Of a DNA stretch of 64,000 bases, positions 51,241 through 61,908 are shown one piece after another. Location of the stretch: positions 1 through 64,000 of the forward strand of contig NZ_JNWO01000007.1 of the NCBI RefSeq assembly GCF_000716435.1. Reading direction: 5' to 3'. The position numbers and the translations under genes were made by a program. The notes beneath the pieces were generated by a model that saw only the letters and a list, made by a program, of their open reading frames with translations, had not been told where the DNA came from and ran no database searches. The DNA comes from Streptomyces xylophagus. Its GTDB lineage: Bacteria; Actinomycetota; Actinomycetes; Streptomycetales; Streptomycetaceae. Position 1 is the stretch's first letter; every line of letters begins with the position of its first letter.

Positions 51241-52703
51241 CCGTCACGTCCGAGTCCTCGCGGGGCGAGCGCGTCGCCGACTGGTTCGACGGCCGGCTCG
51301 GGATCTACTCGCTCGGCAAGCAGTATCTGCGCAAGGTGTTCCCGGACCACTGGTCCTTCCTGCTCGGCGAGATCTGTCTGTACAGCTTCGTGGTGCTGAT
51401 CCTCACCGGCGTGTATCTCACCCTCTTCTTCCACCCGTCGATGAACGAGGTGACGTACCACGGCAGTTACGTCCCTCTGAACGGCATCCGGATGTCCGAC
51501 GCGTACGCCTCGACGCTGCACCTCAGCTTCGACGTGCGCGGCGGGCTGCTGATCCGGCAGTTGCACCACTGGGCGGCACTGATCTTCATCGCCGCGATGC
51601 TGACGCACATGATGCGGCACTTCTTCACGGGTTCGTTCCGCAAGCCGCGCGAGCTCAACTGGCTGTTCGGCTGGACCCTGTTGTTCCTCGGCCTGTTCGA
51701 GGGCCTCTTCGGCTACTCGCTCCCGGACGACCTGCTGTCGGGCACGGGCATGCGTTTCGTGGACGGCGCGCTGCTCTCGGTCCCGATCGTCGGGACGTAC
51801 CTGTCGATGTTCCTGTTCGGCGGCGAATACCCCGGCCACGACATCGTGTCCCGCTTCTACTCACTCCACGTCCTGCTGATCCCCGGCATCATGGCGGCGC
51901 TGGTGGTCGTCCACATCCTCCTGGTCGTCTACCACAAGCACACCCAGTTCGCGGGCCCCGGCCGCACCGAACGCAACGTGGTGGGCGCTCCGTTCATGCC
52001 GGTCTACTTGGCCAAGGCAGGCGGCTTCTTCTTCCTGGTCTTCGGCGCCCTCACCCTCATCGCGGCGGTTGCATCGATCAACCCGGTCTGGTCCTACGGC
52101 CCCTACCGCGCCGACCAGGTCTCCACGGGCGCCCAACCGGACTGGTACCTGGGCTTCGCGGAGGGCCTGGTCCGCGTCATGCCGGGCTGGGAAGTCACGC
52201 TGTGGGGCCACACGTTGGTGCTGGGCGTACTGATCCCGATCGTGGTCTTCCCACTCCTGTTGGTCTTCATCGGCGTGTACCCGTTCCTGGAGTCCTGGCG
52301 GACCGGCGACAAACGCGAACACCACCTCCTGGACCGCCCCCGCAACCGCCCGACCCGCACGGGCATCGGCGTGGCCTGGATCAGCCTCTACCTCGTCCTG
52401 CTTGCCGGCGGCGGCAACGACATCGTGGCAACGCGCCTCCACCTGTCGATCAACACGGTGACGTGGGCGGTGCGGGTGGCGGTGTTCGCCGTCCCGGCGA
52501 TCGCGTTCGTCGTCACCCGCCGCATCTGCCTGGGCCTCCAACTCCGTGACGCGGAACTGGTGTTGCACGGCCGCGAGACGGGCGTGATCAAGCGGCTGCC
52601 GCACGGCGAGTACGTGGAGGTGCACCAGCCGCTCAGCCAGGCCGAGCTCCACACACTCACCGCGCACAAGCGCCCGAGGGAACTCGTTGAACGCGAGCCC
52701 TGA
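51237..52703 (+). CDS. qcrB: Cytochrome b (QcrB) paralogue of the bc complex
   Basis: A 488-residue membrane protein of the actinobacterial bc1-type cytochrome b family. Helix II ends LRQLHHWAALIFIAAMLTHMMRHFFTG, with haem His in HHW and HMMRHF. A second His pair is in YSLHVLLIPGIMAALVVVHILL. TGAQPDWYLGFAEGLVRVMPGWE lies near the quinol site region. GTG 51237 overlaps the sigma factor stop. Its length is shorter than a typical main QcrB (about 545 residues, from memory). No QcrA or QcrC gene is alongside, so it is a solitary duplicate. Control by the coupled sigma factor is likely. Confidence 0.93.
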   Translation: MTVTSESSRGERVADWFDGRLGIYSLGKQYLRKVFPDHWSFLLGEICLYSFVVLILTGVYLTLFFHPSMNEVTYHGSYVPLNGIRMSDAYASTLHLSFDVRGGLLIRQLHHWAALIFIAAMLTHMMRHFFTGSFRKPRELNWLFGWTLLFLGLFEGLFGYSLPDDLLSGTGMRFVDGALLSVPIVGTYLSMFLFGGEYPGHDIVSRFYSLHVLLIPGIMAALVVVHILLVVYHKHTQFAGPGRTERNVVGAPFMPVYLAKAGGFFFLVFGALTLIAAVASINPVWSYGPYRADQVSTGAQPDWYLGFAEGLVRVMPGWEVTLWGHTLVLGVLIPIVVFPLLLVFIGVYPFLESWRTGDKREHHLLDRPRNRPTRTGIGVAWISLYLVLLAGGGNDIVATRLHLSINTVTWAVRVAVFAVPAIAFVVTRRICLGLQLRDAELVLHGRETGVIKRLPHGEYVEVHQPLSQAELHTLTAHKRPRELVEREP

Positions 52704-52709
52704 CGCCCA

Positions 52710-53165
52710 CTACCAGGCCGGCCGCGGATCCCGGAGGTGTTCCGGGGTCTGCTCCGGCAGCTCACGGTCCTCGTCCGTCCGCATGAGGTAGCCCGGATCG
52801 GGCGGGAACTCCTCGGTGGGCGGGGCCGGTTGGTGGAAGCGGCGGGTGCGCGGGAGGGTCACCTCCACGAGCTTTCCGTCATGGAGCATCCACAGTCCGA
52901 AGCACTCGTCGTCCTCGTCATGGATCAGCACCTGGACGCTCCCCGGCCAAGGCCACGGGAGTGACTCCAGATGCTTCAGGAGCCCCTCCCGTGGGCGCAT
53001 GCGCTCGAACTCGGTGGCCCATCCCGCGCCGAACGACGTCCCCCACTGGCTCTGGATCGGTACGAACCGGCCACGCCAGGTGCGCTCCGGGTCGTCCCGG
53101 GTCAGCGGTTCCATCACTTCGTGCGCGTGAAGGGCCAGCACGACGACTTCGGCGAATCTGCTCAT
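52710..53165 (-). CDS. Small Trp/Pro-rich protein, unknown
   Basis: A 151-residue cytoplasmic protein I do not recognise. It opens MSRFAEVVVLALHAHEVMEPL and contains LESLPWPWPGSVQVLIHDEDDECFGLWML, which reads like a beta-sheet of an immunity/SMI-type fold. The tail is acidic and Pro-rich. It ends 7 bases from the convergent cytochrome b gene, and the GH9 gene stop lies 8 bases upstream of its start. No toxin gene is adjacent, so an immunity role is not supported. Confidence 0.72.
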   Translation of the reverse strand: MSRFAEVVVLALHAHEVMEPLTRDDPERTWRGRFVPIQSQWGTSFGAGWATEFERMRPREGLLKHLESLPWPWPGSVQVLIHDEDDECFGLWMLHDGKLVEVTLPRTRRFHQPAPPTEEFPPDPGYLMRTDEDRELPEQTPEHLRDPRPAW

Positions 53166-53172
53166 CCAGAGA

Positions 53173-55416
53173 TCATCCCTGATCCGCCGCGAACGATGCC
53201 ATCCACGCCAACGCCGCGTTCCAGTTCACCGCCGTCTCGTTCGTCGACCACGACTGGATGTCGTCGATGTAGCAGAACTGCCCGACGCAGCCCGTGAGTT
53301 TGCTCTGTGCGTACGGGTCCTGGATGGACGAGTTGGGGCCGCCCGCCAGGGTCCCCCTCGGCGGGTTCGGCAGGTTCGGGTCGAGCTCGTGGGCGTACCA
53401 ACGGCTGTGTTCGTTGTGGGAGTTGGCCTCGCCGTACCCGGTGACGTACGACATGTTGAGGGCATTGCGACCGAGGATGTAGTCCATGCTCTGGAGCGCG
53501 CCGTCGCGGTATTTCGCGGCGCCGGTGAGGTCGTACGCGGTGGCGATGACGTGCGCGTTGTTGAGGATCTGGCTGTTGGATCCCCAGTCGTAGACGTTGC
53601 CGGGCGGCGCGTACGGCATGCCGTAGGGCTGGGTGCGCAGCGTGGTCAGGTAGGTGTTCGCGCCCTCGATCACCGACCGGCGGATCGCCTCCCGGCCGGG
53701 CAGTCGGTTGGGGACGGTCGCGAGGTCGAGTCGCCCCAGTGCCGCCGTCCGCGCCCAGTCGAAGCCGAGGCTGCCGAAGATGTCGGCCGTGTTGAGCGGG
53801 GAGTTGACGACGTAGTCGGCGAACTGCCGCTCACCCGTGGTCAGATACAGCTCCGCCGCCGCCCAGTAGAACTCGTCGGTCGCGTTGTCGTCGGGGTACG
53901 CGCCGCCGCCGATGCCGTCGTTCGGGTCCGGGTACACCGAGGAGTGCGCGAGCGCCGCCGCCCACGCCTTCCTCGCCGCAGCCAGTGACTTCGCCGCGAA
54001 CTCCCGGTCGTAGGGCCGGTACAGACGCGCCGCCTGCGCCGCCGTGGCCGCGAGGTTGAGCGTGGCCTGTGTGGTCGGGGCGTGCAGTTCGCGCTTCTGG
54101 GGGTCCTGGCTCGGCAGCAGCGGCAGCCCGGTCCACTGTTCGTCGTGGACCTTGTCGTGCGCCATGCCGGCCAGCGGCTGCCCGTCCGGCACCTGCATCT
54201 TCAGCAGGAACTCCAGTTCCCAGCGGGCCTCGTCGAGCACGTCCGGCACCTTGTTGCCGCTCTCCGGGATGGCGAGCGTCCCGTCGCGCAGCTCGGCCGG
54301 CTGCCCGGTGCGGGCCAGCAGTGAGCGCTCGTAGGTGCTGAGCAACTCCCAGGTGGAGATACCGCCGTTGATGACGTACTTGCCGTGGTCCCCGGCGTCG
54401 TACCAGCCGCCGGTCACGTCAAGTGTGTAGTCGCACAGGCCGGGTTGGCAGGGCACGTGCGCGTCGCCCTGGTTGGGCGCGACGTTCAGGTGACCGGCCG
54501 GGCGGGAGTAGCCGGGGCGCAGGTCGTCGCGTATCGCGATGCCGCTGCGCTGCGTGTAGTAGTACTTCAGCGAGTCGACCCGCAACTGCTCATAGGCGGC
54601 GGCCCCGATGTCGAACGGCCGGCTCGTCTCCCCGTCCGCCACCAGTGTGAAGCCCTCACCACGGCCCCGGTAGGAACCGAAGTCGATGGACTGCACGTTC
54701 TGACCGGAGGACACATCGGTGCCGCGTGGGACGGTCCGCCCGTGGGCTACCACCGCACCCGCCGCGTTCTTCAACTGCCAGGGCAGCACGGACGTCAACG
54801 CGGTCACCAGCGTGGCGTTCTTCGGCCCACCGGGCAGATAGGCGACCTGATTGACCCGCACGCGCGGCCCGGTGTCCGGCTCGTACACCTCGGGCGGCAC
54901 ACCGCCCAGCAACGACACGTCATCCATGCAGAAGTGCCAGGCATCGGCACCGCCGCCGAGTTGGAAGGCGACCTGCCCCTGCGTGGTGTCGACGGGCGAA
55001 GTGAACGTGTACGCATAGGAGTTGCCCGACACACTCAGCTCGGGGCTCACCTCGTAGTAGGTGTCGTACGGCGACACCGACAGGCCGACGATCGCCCGCG
55101 CCACCTGCCCTTCGGGCGAACCGGACGCCGTGAAGGCGAACTTGTACGACTCGCCCTTCACCAGCGTGATGTCGTTCTGGCCGACGGCAGCGTCCCAGCG
55201 GTTGGTCGTGCCGCCCGGCACGTCCGCGCAGAGCTGTCCGTCCGACAGCCCCGCCGTGACGTTGCTCGTCGTCCACCAGGGCTCGGTGGTGGTGTCGAAG
55301 GTGCCGTTCCTGACCTGCTCGACCTCGTCGGCTCCGGCCGAGCCTGCCGGCAGGGCGGTGAGCGCCGCCGCGAGGAGGGCCGTGGCGGCGAGCAGGGTCG
55401 TTCTGCGTCGTTTCAC
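53173..55416 (-). CDS. Secreted GH9 endoglucanase with CBM4/9-like module
   Basis: A 747-residue cellulase. GTG 55416 with GAGGAG about 9 bases upstream gives signal peptide 1-28. A carbohydrate-binding beta-sandwich (about 33-165) precedes the Ig-like CelD_N domain (about 185-265) and the GH9 barrel (about 275-745). The catalytic base pair sits in [12 protein letters not shown] (337-346), the conserved His in [12 protein letters not shown] and the catalytic acid Glu in [14 protein letters not shown] CebR box lies 49 bp upstream, so cellobiose or cello-oligosaccharide should induce it. It hydrolyses cellulose or related beta-glucan. Confidence 0.95.
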   Translation of the reverse strand: MKRRRTTLLAATALLAAALTALPAGSAGADEVEQVRNGTFDTTTEPWWTTSNVTAGLSDGQLCADVPGGTTNRWDAAVGQNDITLVKGESYKFAFTASGSPEGQVARAIVGLSVSPYDTYYEVSPELSVSGNSYAYTFTSPVDTTQGQVAFQLGGGADAWHFCMDDVSLLGGVPPEVYEPDTGPRVRVNQVAYLPGGPKNATLVTALTSVLPWQLKNAAGAVVAHGRTVPRGTDVSSGQNVQSIDFGSYRGRGEGFTLVADGETSRPFDIGAAAYEQLRVDSLKYYYTQRSGIAIRDDLRPGYSRPAGHLNVAPNQGDAHVPCQPGLCDYTLDVTGGWYDAGDHGKYVINGGISTWELLSTYERSLLARTGQPAELRDGTLAIPESGNKVPDVLDEARWELEFLLKMQVPDGQPLAGMAHDKVHDEQWTGLPLLPSQDPQKRELHAPTTQATLNLAATAAQAARLYRPYDREFAAKSLAAARKAWAAALAHSSVYPDPNDGIGGGAYPDDNATDEFYWAAAELYLTTGERQFADYVVNSPLNTADIFGSLGFDWARTAALGRLDLATVPNRLPGREAIRRSVIEGANTYLTTLRTQPYGMPYAPPGNVYDWGSNSQILNNAHVIATAYDLTGAAKYRDGALQSMDYILGRNALNMSYVTGYGEANSHNEHSRWYAHELDPNLPNPPRGTLAGGPNSSIQDPYAQSKLTGCVGQFCYIDDIQSWSTNETAVNWNAALAWMASFAADQG

Positions 55417-55464
55417 GTCTGGGCTCCTCGGGGAGGTGGGGGCGCGCTCCGACGGCATGCGCGA

Positions 55465-55478
55465 TGGGAGCGCTCCCA
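55465..55478. promoter_or_regulatory. CebR box
   Basis: TGGGAGCGCTCCCA is a perfect 14-bp palindrome identical to the published CebR operator of Streptomyces cellulase/cellobiose genes. It lies 49 bp upstream of the GH9 start. Confidence 0.93.
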
Positions 55479-55523
55479 GATGCGGACGCAGGCCATGCTG
55501 TTCGAGACATGACATCCCGTCAA

Positions 55524-55556
55524 CGGTCCGGACAGGCCAGATTCCCGTCCGGACCG
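55524..55556 (-). terminator. Terminator of the GH2 gene
   Basis: CGGTCCGGAC (55524-55533) and GTCCGGACCG (55547-55556), perfect 10-bp arms, 17 bases beyond the GH2 stop. Confidence 0.78.
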
Positions 55557-55573
55557 CAGCGGAGGACGTCGTG

Positions 55574-58500
55574 CTACCCGGCAGGAGCCTCCAACTTGCT
55601 GATCCGCACCCCTCCTTGGGCCACTCCCGGATGACCGCTCGTCAGCGTGAGCCGCAACCGGGAGCCGCGCACGGCGTCGAAGGTGACGACGGTCGGGTTG
55701 TCCGAGGTCGTGGCCCAGTCGACGGCAGCCCCCTCGACCGGCACCCACGCCCGGCCGTCCCACACCGCGACCGCCACCGCCGCGGGCAGACTGTGCGTCG
55801 CGTCCACCGTGAACGACACCTCCACCCGGTCGAAGGACCGCGCCCTCCCCCAGTCCACCGACACCCAGTCCTTCTCGCGCGCACCGCTGAACGCCGGCAG
55901 CAGTGCCGTGGCCGACTTGGCGAAGGCGTTGGACCAGCCGGTGGCCGAGTCACCGTCGAGCATGGCGGCGGGCAGCGTGTCGGGGCGGCCCGAGTAACTG
56001 GCGTCGGCGCAGGGGTAGTTCAGCGGGGCGGGAAGGTCGGGCTCGAATCGCGGCGCCGAAGTCGTGGCTACGTCCCGGCCAGGTGTCGTCCGTACCCTCA
56101 CCGTGCCTGCCCGCAGCCCTTCCGCCCGCGCCGTCACCTTCAGCGCACCCGCCCGCGTACCGGACCGCACGATCGCAAGTGCCTTGCCGTGGAAGGCGGT
56201 TCGGGTGCTCGCCTGGTAGCGCTCGGCACTCTCCTCCCGCCCGTTGTCCAGCCCGGCCAGGGACCCGCCCGTCACCTCGAAGGCGATCAGATCCTCGGCG
56301 TCGGGCAGCACGACACCGTGGGCGTCGACCACTTCCGCCGTCACGAAGACCAGTGAACGCCCGTCGGCGGCAAGGGACTTGCGGTCGGCCGTGAGACGTA
56401 CGGCGTGCGCGGCTCCCGCAGTACGCAGCACGTCCGAGGCGACCACCTTCCCGCCACTCCTCGCCACCGCCTTCAACTCACCCGGCTCGTACGGCACTTG
56501 CCAGGTCAGGTGGAGTTTGCCCGCGCTGCCGTTCGGGCTGGTGTAACTGCCCGGGTAGGGGCCGGTGGTGAAGGTCTTGTCGTCGCCAGTGGGCTCGGTG
56601 GTCTCCAGGTAGGCGCGGCCGTCGGTAGTCGTCTTGGTGTCGAACTCCCTTGTCCCGAGGGACTTTCCGTTGAGGAACAGCTCGACGGTGCCGACGTTGG
56701 CGTAGGCCCAGACCTCGACCGTGTCCCCCGGCTCGTGGTTCCAGCTCATCGGTACCAGGTGGACCATGGGCTCGCTGATCCACTGGCTGCGGAAGAGGTG
56801 GTACATGTCCTTCGGGAAGCCGGCCGTGTCGACCGCGCCGAAGAAGGACGCCTTGACCGGGAAGACGTCGTACGGCGTCGGCTCGCCGATGTAGTCGATG
56901 CCCGACCACAGGAACTGGCCCGCGAACCACTTCCGGTCCCGGTCCTTCTTGTGGCCGTACTCGCCACTCATCGTCCAGGAGGCGAGGTTGTTGTCGTACG
57001 AGGAGGTGGCGCGCCTGCCGGGGGTGTAGTTCTCGCCGGTGTTCAGGTGCTCCGGCTCCTGGTAGGTGCCGCGCGTCGAGGTCTCCGAGGAGGACTCCGA
57101 CTCGAAGAGAAACAGGTGCGGATAGGCGGCGTGCAGGCCGTCGACCGACTTGGCGGTGTTGTAGTTCAGGCCGAGTCCGTCGAGCTTGGCGAGCATGAGG
57201 TCGGCGGCGGAGCCCTTGGCGGGCACTCCGTGGTACTTGTTCGAGCCGATGACCACCGGCCGGGTGTCGTCCGCCGCCTTGATCGCGCCGATGATGCGGT
57301 CTGCTATCGCCAGCCCGGCGGTGGAGGTGGAGTCGGGGATCTCGTTGCCGATGGACCACAGCACGACGGCGGGCGAGTTGCGGGCGGCGAGGACCATCTC
57401 GGTGGCGTCCTTCTCGCACCAGGCGTCGAAGAACCGGTGGTAGTCGTAGGTCGTCTTGCCGCTGTGCCAGCAGTCGAACGCCTCGACCATCATCACGATG
57501 CCCAACTCCTCGCAGGCCTCGATGATTTGCGGTGAGGGCGGGTTGTGGGAGGTGCGGAAGGCGTTGACGCCCATCGACTTCATGATGGTCAACTGCCTGC
57601 GCACCGCGTCGATGCTGATCGCGGAGCCGAGGGCGCCCTGGTCGTGGTGGAGGTCGACGCCCTTGATCTTGGTGTGGGTGCCGTTCAGGGAGAAGCCCTC
57701 GTCCGGGTCGAAGCGGTAGGTGCGGATGCCGAAGGTGGTGCGGTGGGTGTCGACCGGCTTGCCGTCCACGCGGAGTTCGGTCTCCAGGGTATAGCGGTGG
57801 TCCGGGGTCTCGATGTCCCACAACTTGGGCTTCGGGACCGCGAGTTCGTGGGTCTCGGTGCTGCGGTCGGCGACGGTGATGGTGGAGGTGGCCCGGGCCA
57901 CCGTCCGGCCGCCGGGGTCGACGACCCTCGATCCGACTTCGACCTCGCTCGCGGTGCCGGATTCGTTCAGCACGGCCGTTTGTACGCGCACGACGGCCCG
58001 TTCGGCGGTGATGTCCGGGGTCGTGACGTACGTACCCCAGCGCTCCACGTGCACCGGTTCGGTGATCACGAGGCGGGCCTCGCGGTAGATGCCGCTGCCC
58101 GAGTACCAGCGGCTGCTGGGGAGTTGGTTCTGGACCTTCACCGCGACGACGTTCTCCGTGGTGCCGTCGGTGTGCACAAGGTCCGTGAGGTCGAGGGCGA
58201 ACCCCGTGTATCCGTAGGGGTGTTGACCGACCTGCGTGCCGTTGCAGTAGACGTACGAGTCCATGTAGACGCCGTCGAACTCCACCGAGATCCGCTTGCC
58301 CGCGAAGGCGGGTGGCAGGGTGAAGGCGATGCGGTACCAGCCGAGGCCGCCGGGGAAGAACCCGGTGCCGCTGGTCGTGCCGTATGCCGTGGTGGGGGTC
58401 TGTTCGATGCTCCAGTCGTGCGGGACCGCGACCTGGCGCCAGGTCGAGTCGTCGTAGTCCGGTGCGGCGGCGTCGGCGTAGGCGCCGGTCGGGTCGGTGA

Positions 58501-58672
58501 TGCCGCCCGGGTTGACCAGCACGAAGCGCCAGCCGTCGCGCAGCGCGACCGTGTGGCGGCCGGAGGCGGCCCCCGTGGTCCCGGCGGCGCGTGCGGCCGG
58601 GGCGGCCAGGAGTGATGCGGCCGTCGGCGCGGCCGTGGAAGCGATCAAAACCGATCTGCGAGTGACCGTCAT
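55574..58672 (-). CDS. Tat-exported GH2 beta-galactosidase-like enzyme
   Basis: A 1032-residue secreted glycosidase. The signal peptide [19 protein letters not shown] has a twin Arg and a hydrophobic run, cleaved near 30. The sugar-binding jelly roll (about 45-200) carries PHDWSIE and [11 protein letters not shown]. An Ig-like domain and then the TIM barrel follow, with [17 protein letters not shown], the acid/base Glu near 440 in WSIGNEIP and the nucleophile Glu near 522 in [12 protein letters not shown]. Further beta domains lead to a discoidin-like C-terminal domain (about 890-1030). The terminal linkage specificity (galactose, mannose or glucuronate) is open. Confidence 0.93.
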   Translation of the reverse strand: MTVTRRSVLIASTAAPTAASLLAAPAARAAGTTGAASGRHTVALRDGWRFVLVNPGGITDPTGAYADAAAPDYDDSTWRQVAVPHDWSIEQTPTTAYGTTSGTGFFPGGLGWYRIAFTLPPAFAGKRISVEFDGVYMDSYVYCNGTQVGQHPYGYTGFALDLTDLVHTDGTTENVVAVKVQNQLPSSRWYSGSGIYREARLVITEPVHVERWGTYVTTPDITAERAVVRVQTAVLNESGTASEVEVGSRVVDPGGRTVARATSTITVADRSTETHELAVPKPKLWDIETPDHRYTLETELRVDGKPVDTHRTTFGIRTYRFDPDEGFSLNGTHTKIKGVDLHHDQGALGSAISIDAVRRQLTIMKSMGVNAFRTSHNPPSPQIIEACEELGIVMMVEAFDCWHSGKTTYDYHRFFDAWCEKDATEMVLAARNSPAVVLWSIGNEIPDSTSTAGLAIADRIIGAIKAADDTRPVVIGSNKYHGVPAKGSAADLMLAKLDGLGLNYNTAKSVDGLHAAYPHLFLFESESSSETSTRGTYQEPEHLNTGENYTPGRRATSSYDNNLASWTMSGEYGHKKDRDRKWFAGQFLWSGIDYIGEPTPYDVFPVKASFFGAVDTAGFPKDMYHLFRSQWISEPMVHLVPMSWNHEPGDTVEVWAYANVGTVELFLNGKSLGTREFDTKTTTDGRAYLETTEPTGDDKTFTTGPYPGSYTSPNGSAGKLHLTWQVPYEPGELKAVARSGGKVVASDVLRTAGAAHAVRLTADRKSLAADGRSLVFVTAEVVDAHGVVLPDAEDLIAFEVTGGSLAGLDNGREESAERYQASTRTAFHGKALAIVRSGTRAGALKVTARAEGLRAGTVRVRTTPGRDVATTSAPRFEPDLPAPLNYPCADASYSGRPDTLPAAMLDGDSATGWSNAFAKSATALLPAFSGAREKDWVSVDWGRARSFDRVEVSFTVDATHSLPAAVAVAVWDGRAWVPVEGAAVDWATTSDNPTVVTFDAVRGSRLRLTLTSGHPGVAQGGVRISKLEAPAG

Positions 58673-58883
58673 GGCGGCTCTCCCTCATCAGGGCCCAGAA
58701 GTACTCACAACTGATCGTGACCAAACAGATTCTGACGGGGTGCCACACCGGACCGTCAAGGGTGCGGGGGCGGACTTCTGCCGCATGCGCCACTTCGACC
58801 GGTTTTCCCCCTTGACCACCGGTACCCGCGGCCGTGGGGGTTCCGGTCCGCGCGGGAGCGTGACGCACTAGGCTGGAACGCAA

Positions 58884-61304
58884 GTGGCGGGTCTGTTCAC
58901 TGTGAGTGCGCGCGATGGAGTGGCGACGATGAGTCCGGTCTACCCGTTCGACGATGCCGCGACGGCGCGGGTTGTCATCGACGATGCCGGAACTCTGGTG
59001 GAGTGGAACGACGGGGCCCGAAGGCTCCTCGGTCACACCGCGGACGAGGTCGTGGGCCGCCCGGCCGCGGGGCTGCTGGCCGGTGGCGACGAGGCGCTGC
59101 CCGAGATCACGGGCGCCCGCTGGGACGGCACGGTCGCGTTGCGCCACCGGGACGGCAGCGCCGTGTCCGTGTGGCTGCTGGCCCACCACCGGCGTCCCAG
59201 GGACGGCGGCCCGGGCGACTGGCTCGTCGTGACACCGCTGGAGGGTGGCGGCCCGCGTGCCTCCGAGGACCCCCTCGCGACGGCGGCGCTGACCCAGTCG
59301 CCTTGTGCCATCGCGGTCTACGACGAGCGGCTGCGACTGAGCCGGGTCAACGACGCGATGGGCGAGGTGATCGGCCTGCCCGAGGAGCGCATCCAGGGGC
59401 TGCGGATCACCGAGATCGGCGGGAAGACGCAGAGCGCGGAGCTGGAGCAGTACATGCTGCGCGTGCTCACCTCGGGCACCGCCGAGGACTTCCAGATCTA
59501 CATGCGCACCGGCGGCGAGGACGCCGCGCACGCCTGGCTGGCCCGGATGGCGCCGATCACCGACGCCGAGGGGCGGGTGCGGGGCGTGTGTCTGGCCGCG
59601 CACGACTTCACCGAGAACTACCTGGCGCGGGAGCGACTGCAACTCGTCAACGAGGCGAGCGTCCGCATCGGCACCACCCTCGACGTCACCCGTACGGCCC
59701 AAGAGCTGGCGGACGTCTGTGTGCCCGCGCTGGCCGACTTCGTCAGCATCGATCTGCTGGACCCGTCGGAGCACGGCGGCGAGCCCCCGACGGCGATCAC
59801 CGCGCCGCTCAGACTGCGCCGAGCCGCCCACCAGTCTGTCCAGCAGGGCAGCCCCGAGGCGGTCGCCAAGCCGGGCCAGCTGAACCTGTACCCGGAACAG
59901 TCCCCGCAGGCCGACGCGCTGGTCGCGGGCCGCACGCTCGTCGCGTCGGGCCGGGAACTGGAACTCTGGCTGTCCTGGGACCGCACCCGCACCCAGCGCG
60001 TCCAGGAGTACGGCATCCACTCCTCGATGGCCGTACCGATCCAGGCCCGCGGCGTCACCCTCGGCGTGGCTGTGCTCACCCGGTACCGGCGCCTCGACCC
60101 GTTCGCGGACGACGACGTCCTGCTGGCCGAGGAGGTCACGGCCCGCGCCGCCGTCTGCATCGACAACGCCCGCCGCTTCTCCCGCGAACGCGAGACCGCG
60201 CTCGCCCTCCAGCGCAGCCTGCTCCCCCGCAAACTGCCGAGCACGGCCGCCCTGGAAGCCGCCTCTCGCTATCTGCCGGCGGCGCGCGCCGGGGTCGGCG
60301 GTGACTGGTTCGACGTGATCCCGCTGTCCGGGATGCGGGTCGCCATGGTCGTCGGGGACGTCGTCGGCCACGGCATCCAGGCTTCCGCCACGATGGGCCG
60401 GCTGCGCACGGCAGTCCGCACCCTCGCCGACATCGACCTGGCCCCCGACGAACTGCTGACCCACCTCGACGACCTCGTCGTACGGCTGTCCGCGGAGGCC
60501 GGGAACGACGGCAGCCCGGGCGAGGTCGGCGCGACCTGCCTGTACGCGGTCTACGACCCGGTGTCCCGGCGCTGCACGCTGGCCCGCGCCGGACATCCGC
60601 CGCCGGTCATGATCCGGCCGGGCGGCCCGCCCGAGCCCGTCGACCTGCCCGCGGGGCCGCCGCTCGGCCTCGGCGGACTCCCCTTCGAGTCGGCCGAGTT
60701 CGAGCTGCCCGAGGGCACCGTGCTCGCGCTGTACACCGACGGGCTGATCGAGAACCGCGAGCGGGACCTCGACGTCAGTCAACGGCTGCTGTTCGACGCC
60801 CTGTACGCCGCCTCGGACTCACTGGACGAGACCTGCGACCGGATCCTGCACGCCGTGCTCCCGCCGGGCGGCGCCGCCGACGACGTGGCGCTGCTGCTGG
60901 CCCGCACCCAGGGGCTGCCCGCCGAGCAGGTCGCGACCTGGGACATCCCGGCCGACCCGTCGCTCGTCGCCCCGATCCGCAAGCAGGTCGTGGAACAGCT
61001 CGACACCTGGAACATGAGCGAGGCCGGGTTCACGGCCGAGCTGGTGGTGAGCGAGCTGGTCACCAACGCCATCCGCTACGGCGCGCACCCCATCCGGCTC
61101 CGGCTGATCCATGACGCGGCCACGCTGATCTGCGAGGTCTCCGACACCAACCACACGGCCCCGCACCTGCGCCGCGCCAAGACCTGGGACGAGGGCGGGC
61201 GCGGACTGCTGCTGGTCGCGCAGCTCACCCAGCGCTGGGGCAGCAGGCACACGACCGACGGCAAGACGATCTGGGCGGAGCTCTCCCTCTTCGACGAGGT
61301 GTGA
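58884..61304 (+). CDS. SpoIIE-family phosphatase with two PAS, GAF and HATPase domains
   Basis: An 806-residue signalling protein. PAS-1 (about 25-115, VVIDDAGTLVEWNDGARRLLGHTADEVVG), PAS-2 (about 130-245), GAF (about 250-430), PPM/SpoIIE phosphatase (about 440-655, GVGGDWFDVI, VGDVVGHGIQASA, YTDGLIENRERDLD) and HATPase (about 670-800, LVVSELVTNAIRYG, EGGRGLLLVAQ). It combines phosphatase and anti-sigma-kinase modules like its relative at 20.8-23.3 kb. GTG 58884 lies 9 bases after TAGGCT, a likely -10 element, so the mRNA may be almost leaderless. Convergent with a sigma factor. Confidence 0.93.
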   Translation: MAGLFTVSARDGVATMSPVYPFDDAATARVVIDDAGTLVEWNDGARRLLGHTADEVVGRPAAGLLAGGDEALPEITGARWDGTVALRHRDGSAVSVWLLAHHRRPRDGGPGDWLVVTPLEGGGPRASEDPLATAALTQSPCAIAVYDERLRLSRVNDAMGEVIGLPEERIQGLRITEIGGKTQSAELEQYMLRVLTSGTAEDFQIYMRTGGEDAAHAWLARMAPITDAEGRVRGVCLAAHDFTENYLARERLQLVNEASVRIGTTLDVTRTAQELADVCVPALADFVSIDLLDPSEHGGEPPTAITAPLRLRRAAHQSVQQGSPEAVAKPGQLNLYPEQSPQADALVAGRTLVASGRELELWLSWDRTRTQRVQEYGIHSSMAVPIQARGVTLGVAVLTRYRRLDPFADDDVLLAEEVTARAAVCIDNARRFSRERETALALQRSLLPRKLPSTAALEAASRYLPAARAGVGGDWFDVIPLSGMRVAMVVGDVVGHGIQASATMGRLRTAVRTLADIDLAPDELLTHLDDLVVRLSAEAGNDGSPGEVGATCLYAVYDPVSRRCTLARAGHPPPVMIRPGGPPEPVDLPAGPPLGLGGLPFESAEFELPEGTVLALYTDGLIENRERDLDVSQRLLFDALYAASDSLDETCDRILHAVLPPGGAADDVALLLARTQGLPAEQVATWDIPADPSLVAPIRKQVVEQLDTWNMSEAGFTAELVVSELVTNAIRYGAHPIRLRLIHDAATLICEVSDTNHTAPHLRRAKTWDEGGRGLLLVAQLTQRWGSRHTTDGKTIWAELSLFDEV

Positions 61305-61310
61305 GCCGGG

Positions 61311-61862
61311 TCAGGAGAGGTCGGTCAGCCAGGGCCTGACCTGGCGGCGGGCCTCGTGCAGCCGGGACTTGAGGGTGCCGAGCGGGATGCCGAGCCGGTC
61401 GGCGATGTCGGCGTACTCCAGGTTGCAGATGTCGCGGTAGACCAGCGGCGCGACGAGGTGCGGCTGCTCCCGTTCAAGGCGCTCCAGCGCCTCCAGTAGG
61501 TCGATCTTCGACCCGGCGATCACACTCGTGGTGCGCGGGTCGACATGCTGCTGCACGTCGATCACCGCGGGCTGCTCGGCGGCCCGGCGCTTCAGCTCGC
61601 GGTACTTCTGCCGGGCGCCGTTGGCGACCACCGTGTAGAGCCAGGTGCTGAACAGGCTGCGGCCCTCGAACGTGCCGATCTTCCGGGCGACTTGCAGCAG
61701 TACGTCCTGCGCCGCTTCCTCGGCGTCCTCACGGCACGGCAGGAACCGCCCGCACCGCCGTACGACCTCCAGCTGGATCGAGCGCAGCAGCTCGTCCAGT
61801 GCGGCCGGGTCGCCCGCCGCGGCACGCCGCGCAAGCTCCTCGGTCGGTGCCATGTCCCGCAC
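61311..61862 (-). CDS. ECF sigma factor (SigE-like group)
   Basis: A sigma-70 family protein of about 183 residues. Region 2 includes EDAEEAAQDVLLQVARKIGTFEGRSLFSTWLYTVVANGARQKYREL. Region 4 is ALERLEREQPHLVAPLVYRDICNLEYADIADRLGIPLGTLKSRLHEAR. GTG 61862 has GGAGGA 9 bases upstream and is preferred over ATG 61853, which has poor spacing. It is divergent from a membrane Ser/Thr kinase with only 46 bp between them. No anti-sigma gene is adjacent, so the kinase may take that role. Confidence 0.9.
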   Translation of the reverse strand: MRDMAPTEELARRAAAGDPAALDELLRSIQLEVVRRCGRFLPCREDAEEAAQDVLLQVARKIGTFEGRSLFSTWLYTVVANGARQKYRELKRRAAEQPAVIDVQQHVDPRTTSVIAGSKIDLLEALERLEREQPHLVAPLVYRDICNLEYADIADRLGIPLGTLKSRLHEARRQVRPWLTDLS

Positions 61863-61908
61863 TGGATCCACTCCTCCGCCTCGATCTCCGAGCAGGCATG
61901 ATAGTCCC

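Noticed and set aside
56478..60782. 1434-codon minus-strand ORF spanning the GH2 gene and the third phosphatase
   Set aside because: It crosses two well-supported genes in other frames and has only shadow-type sequence.
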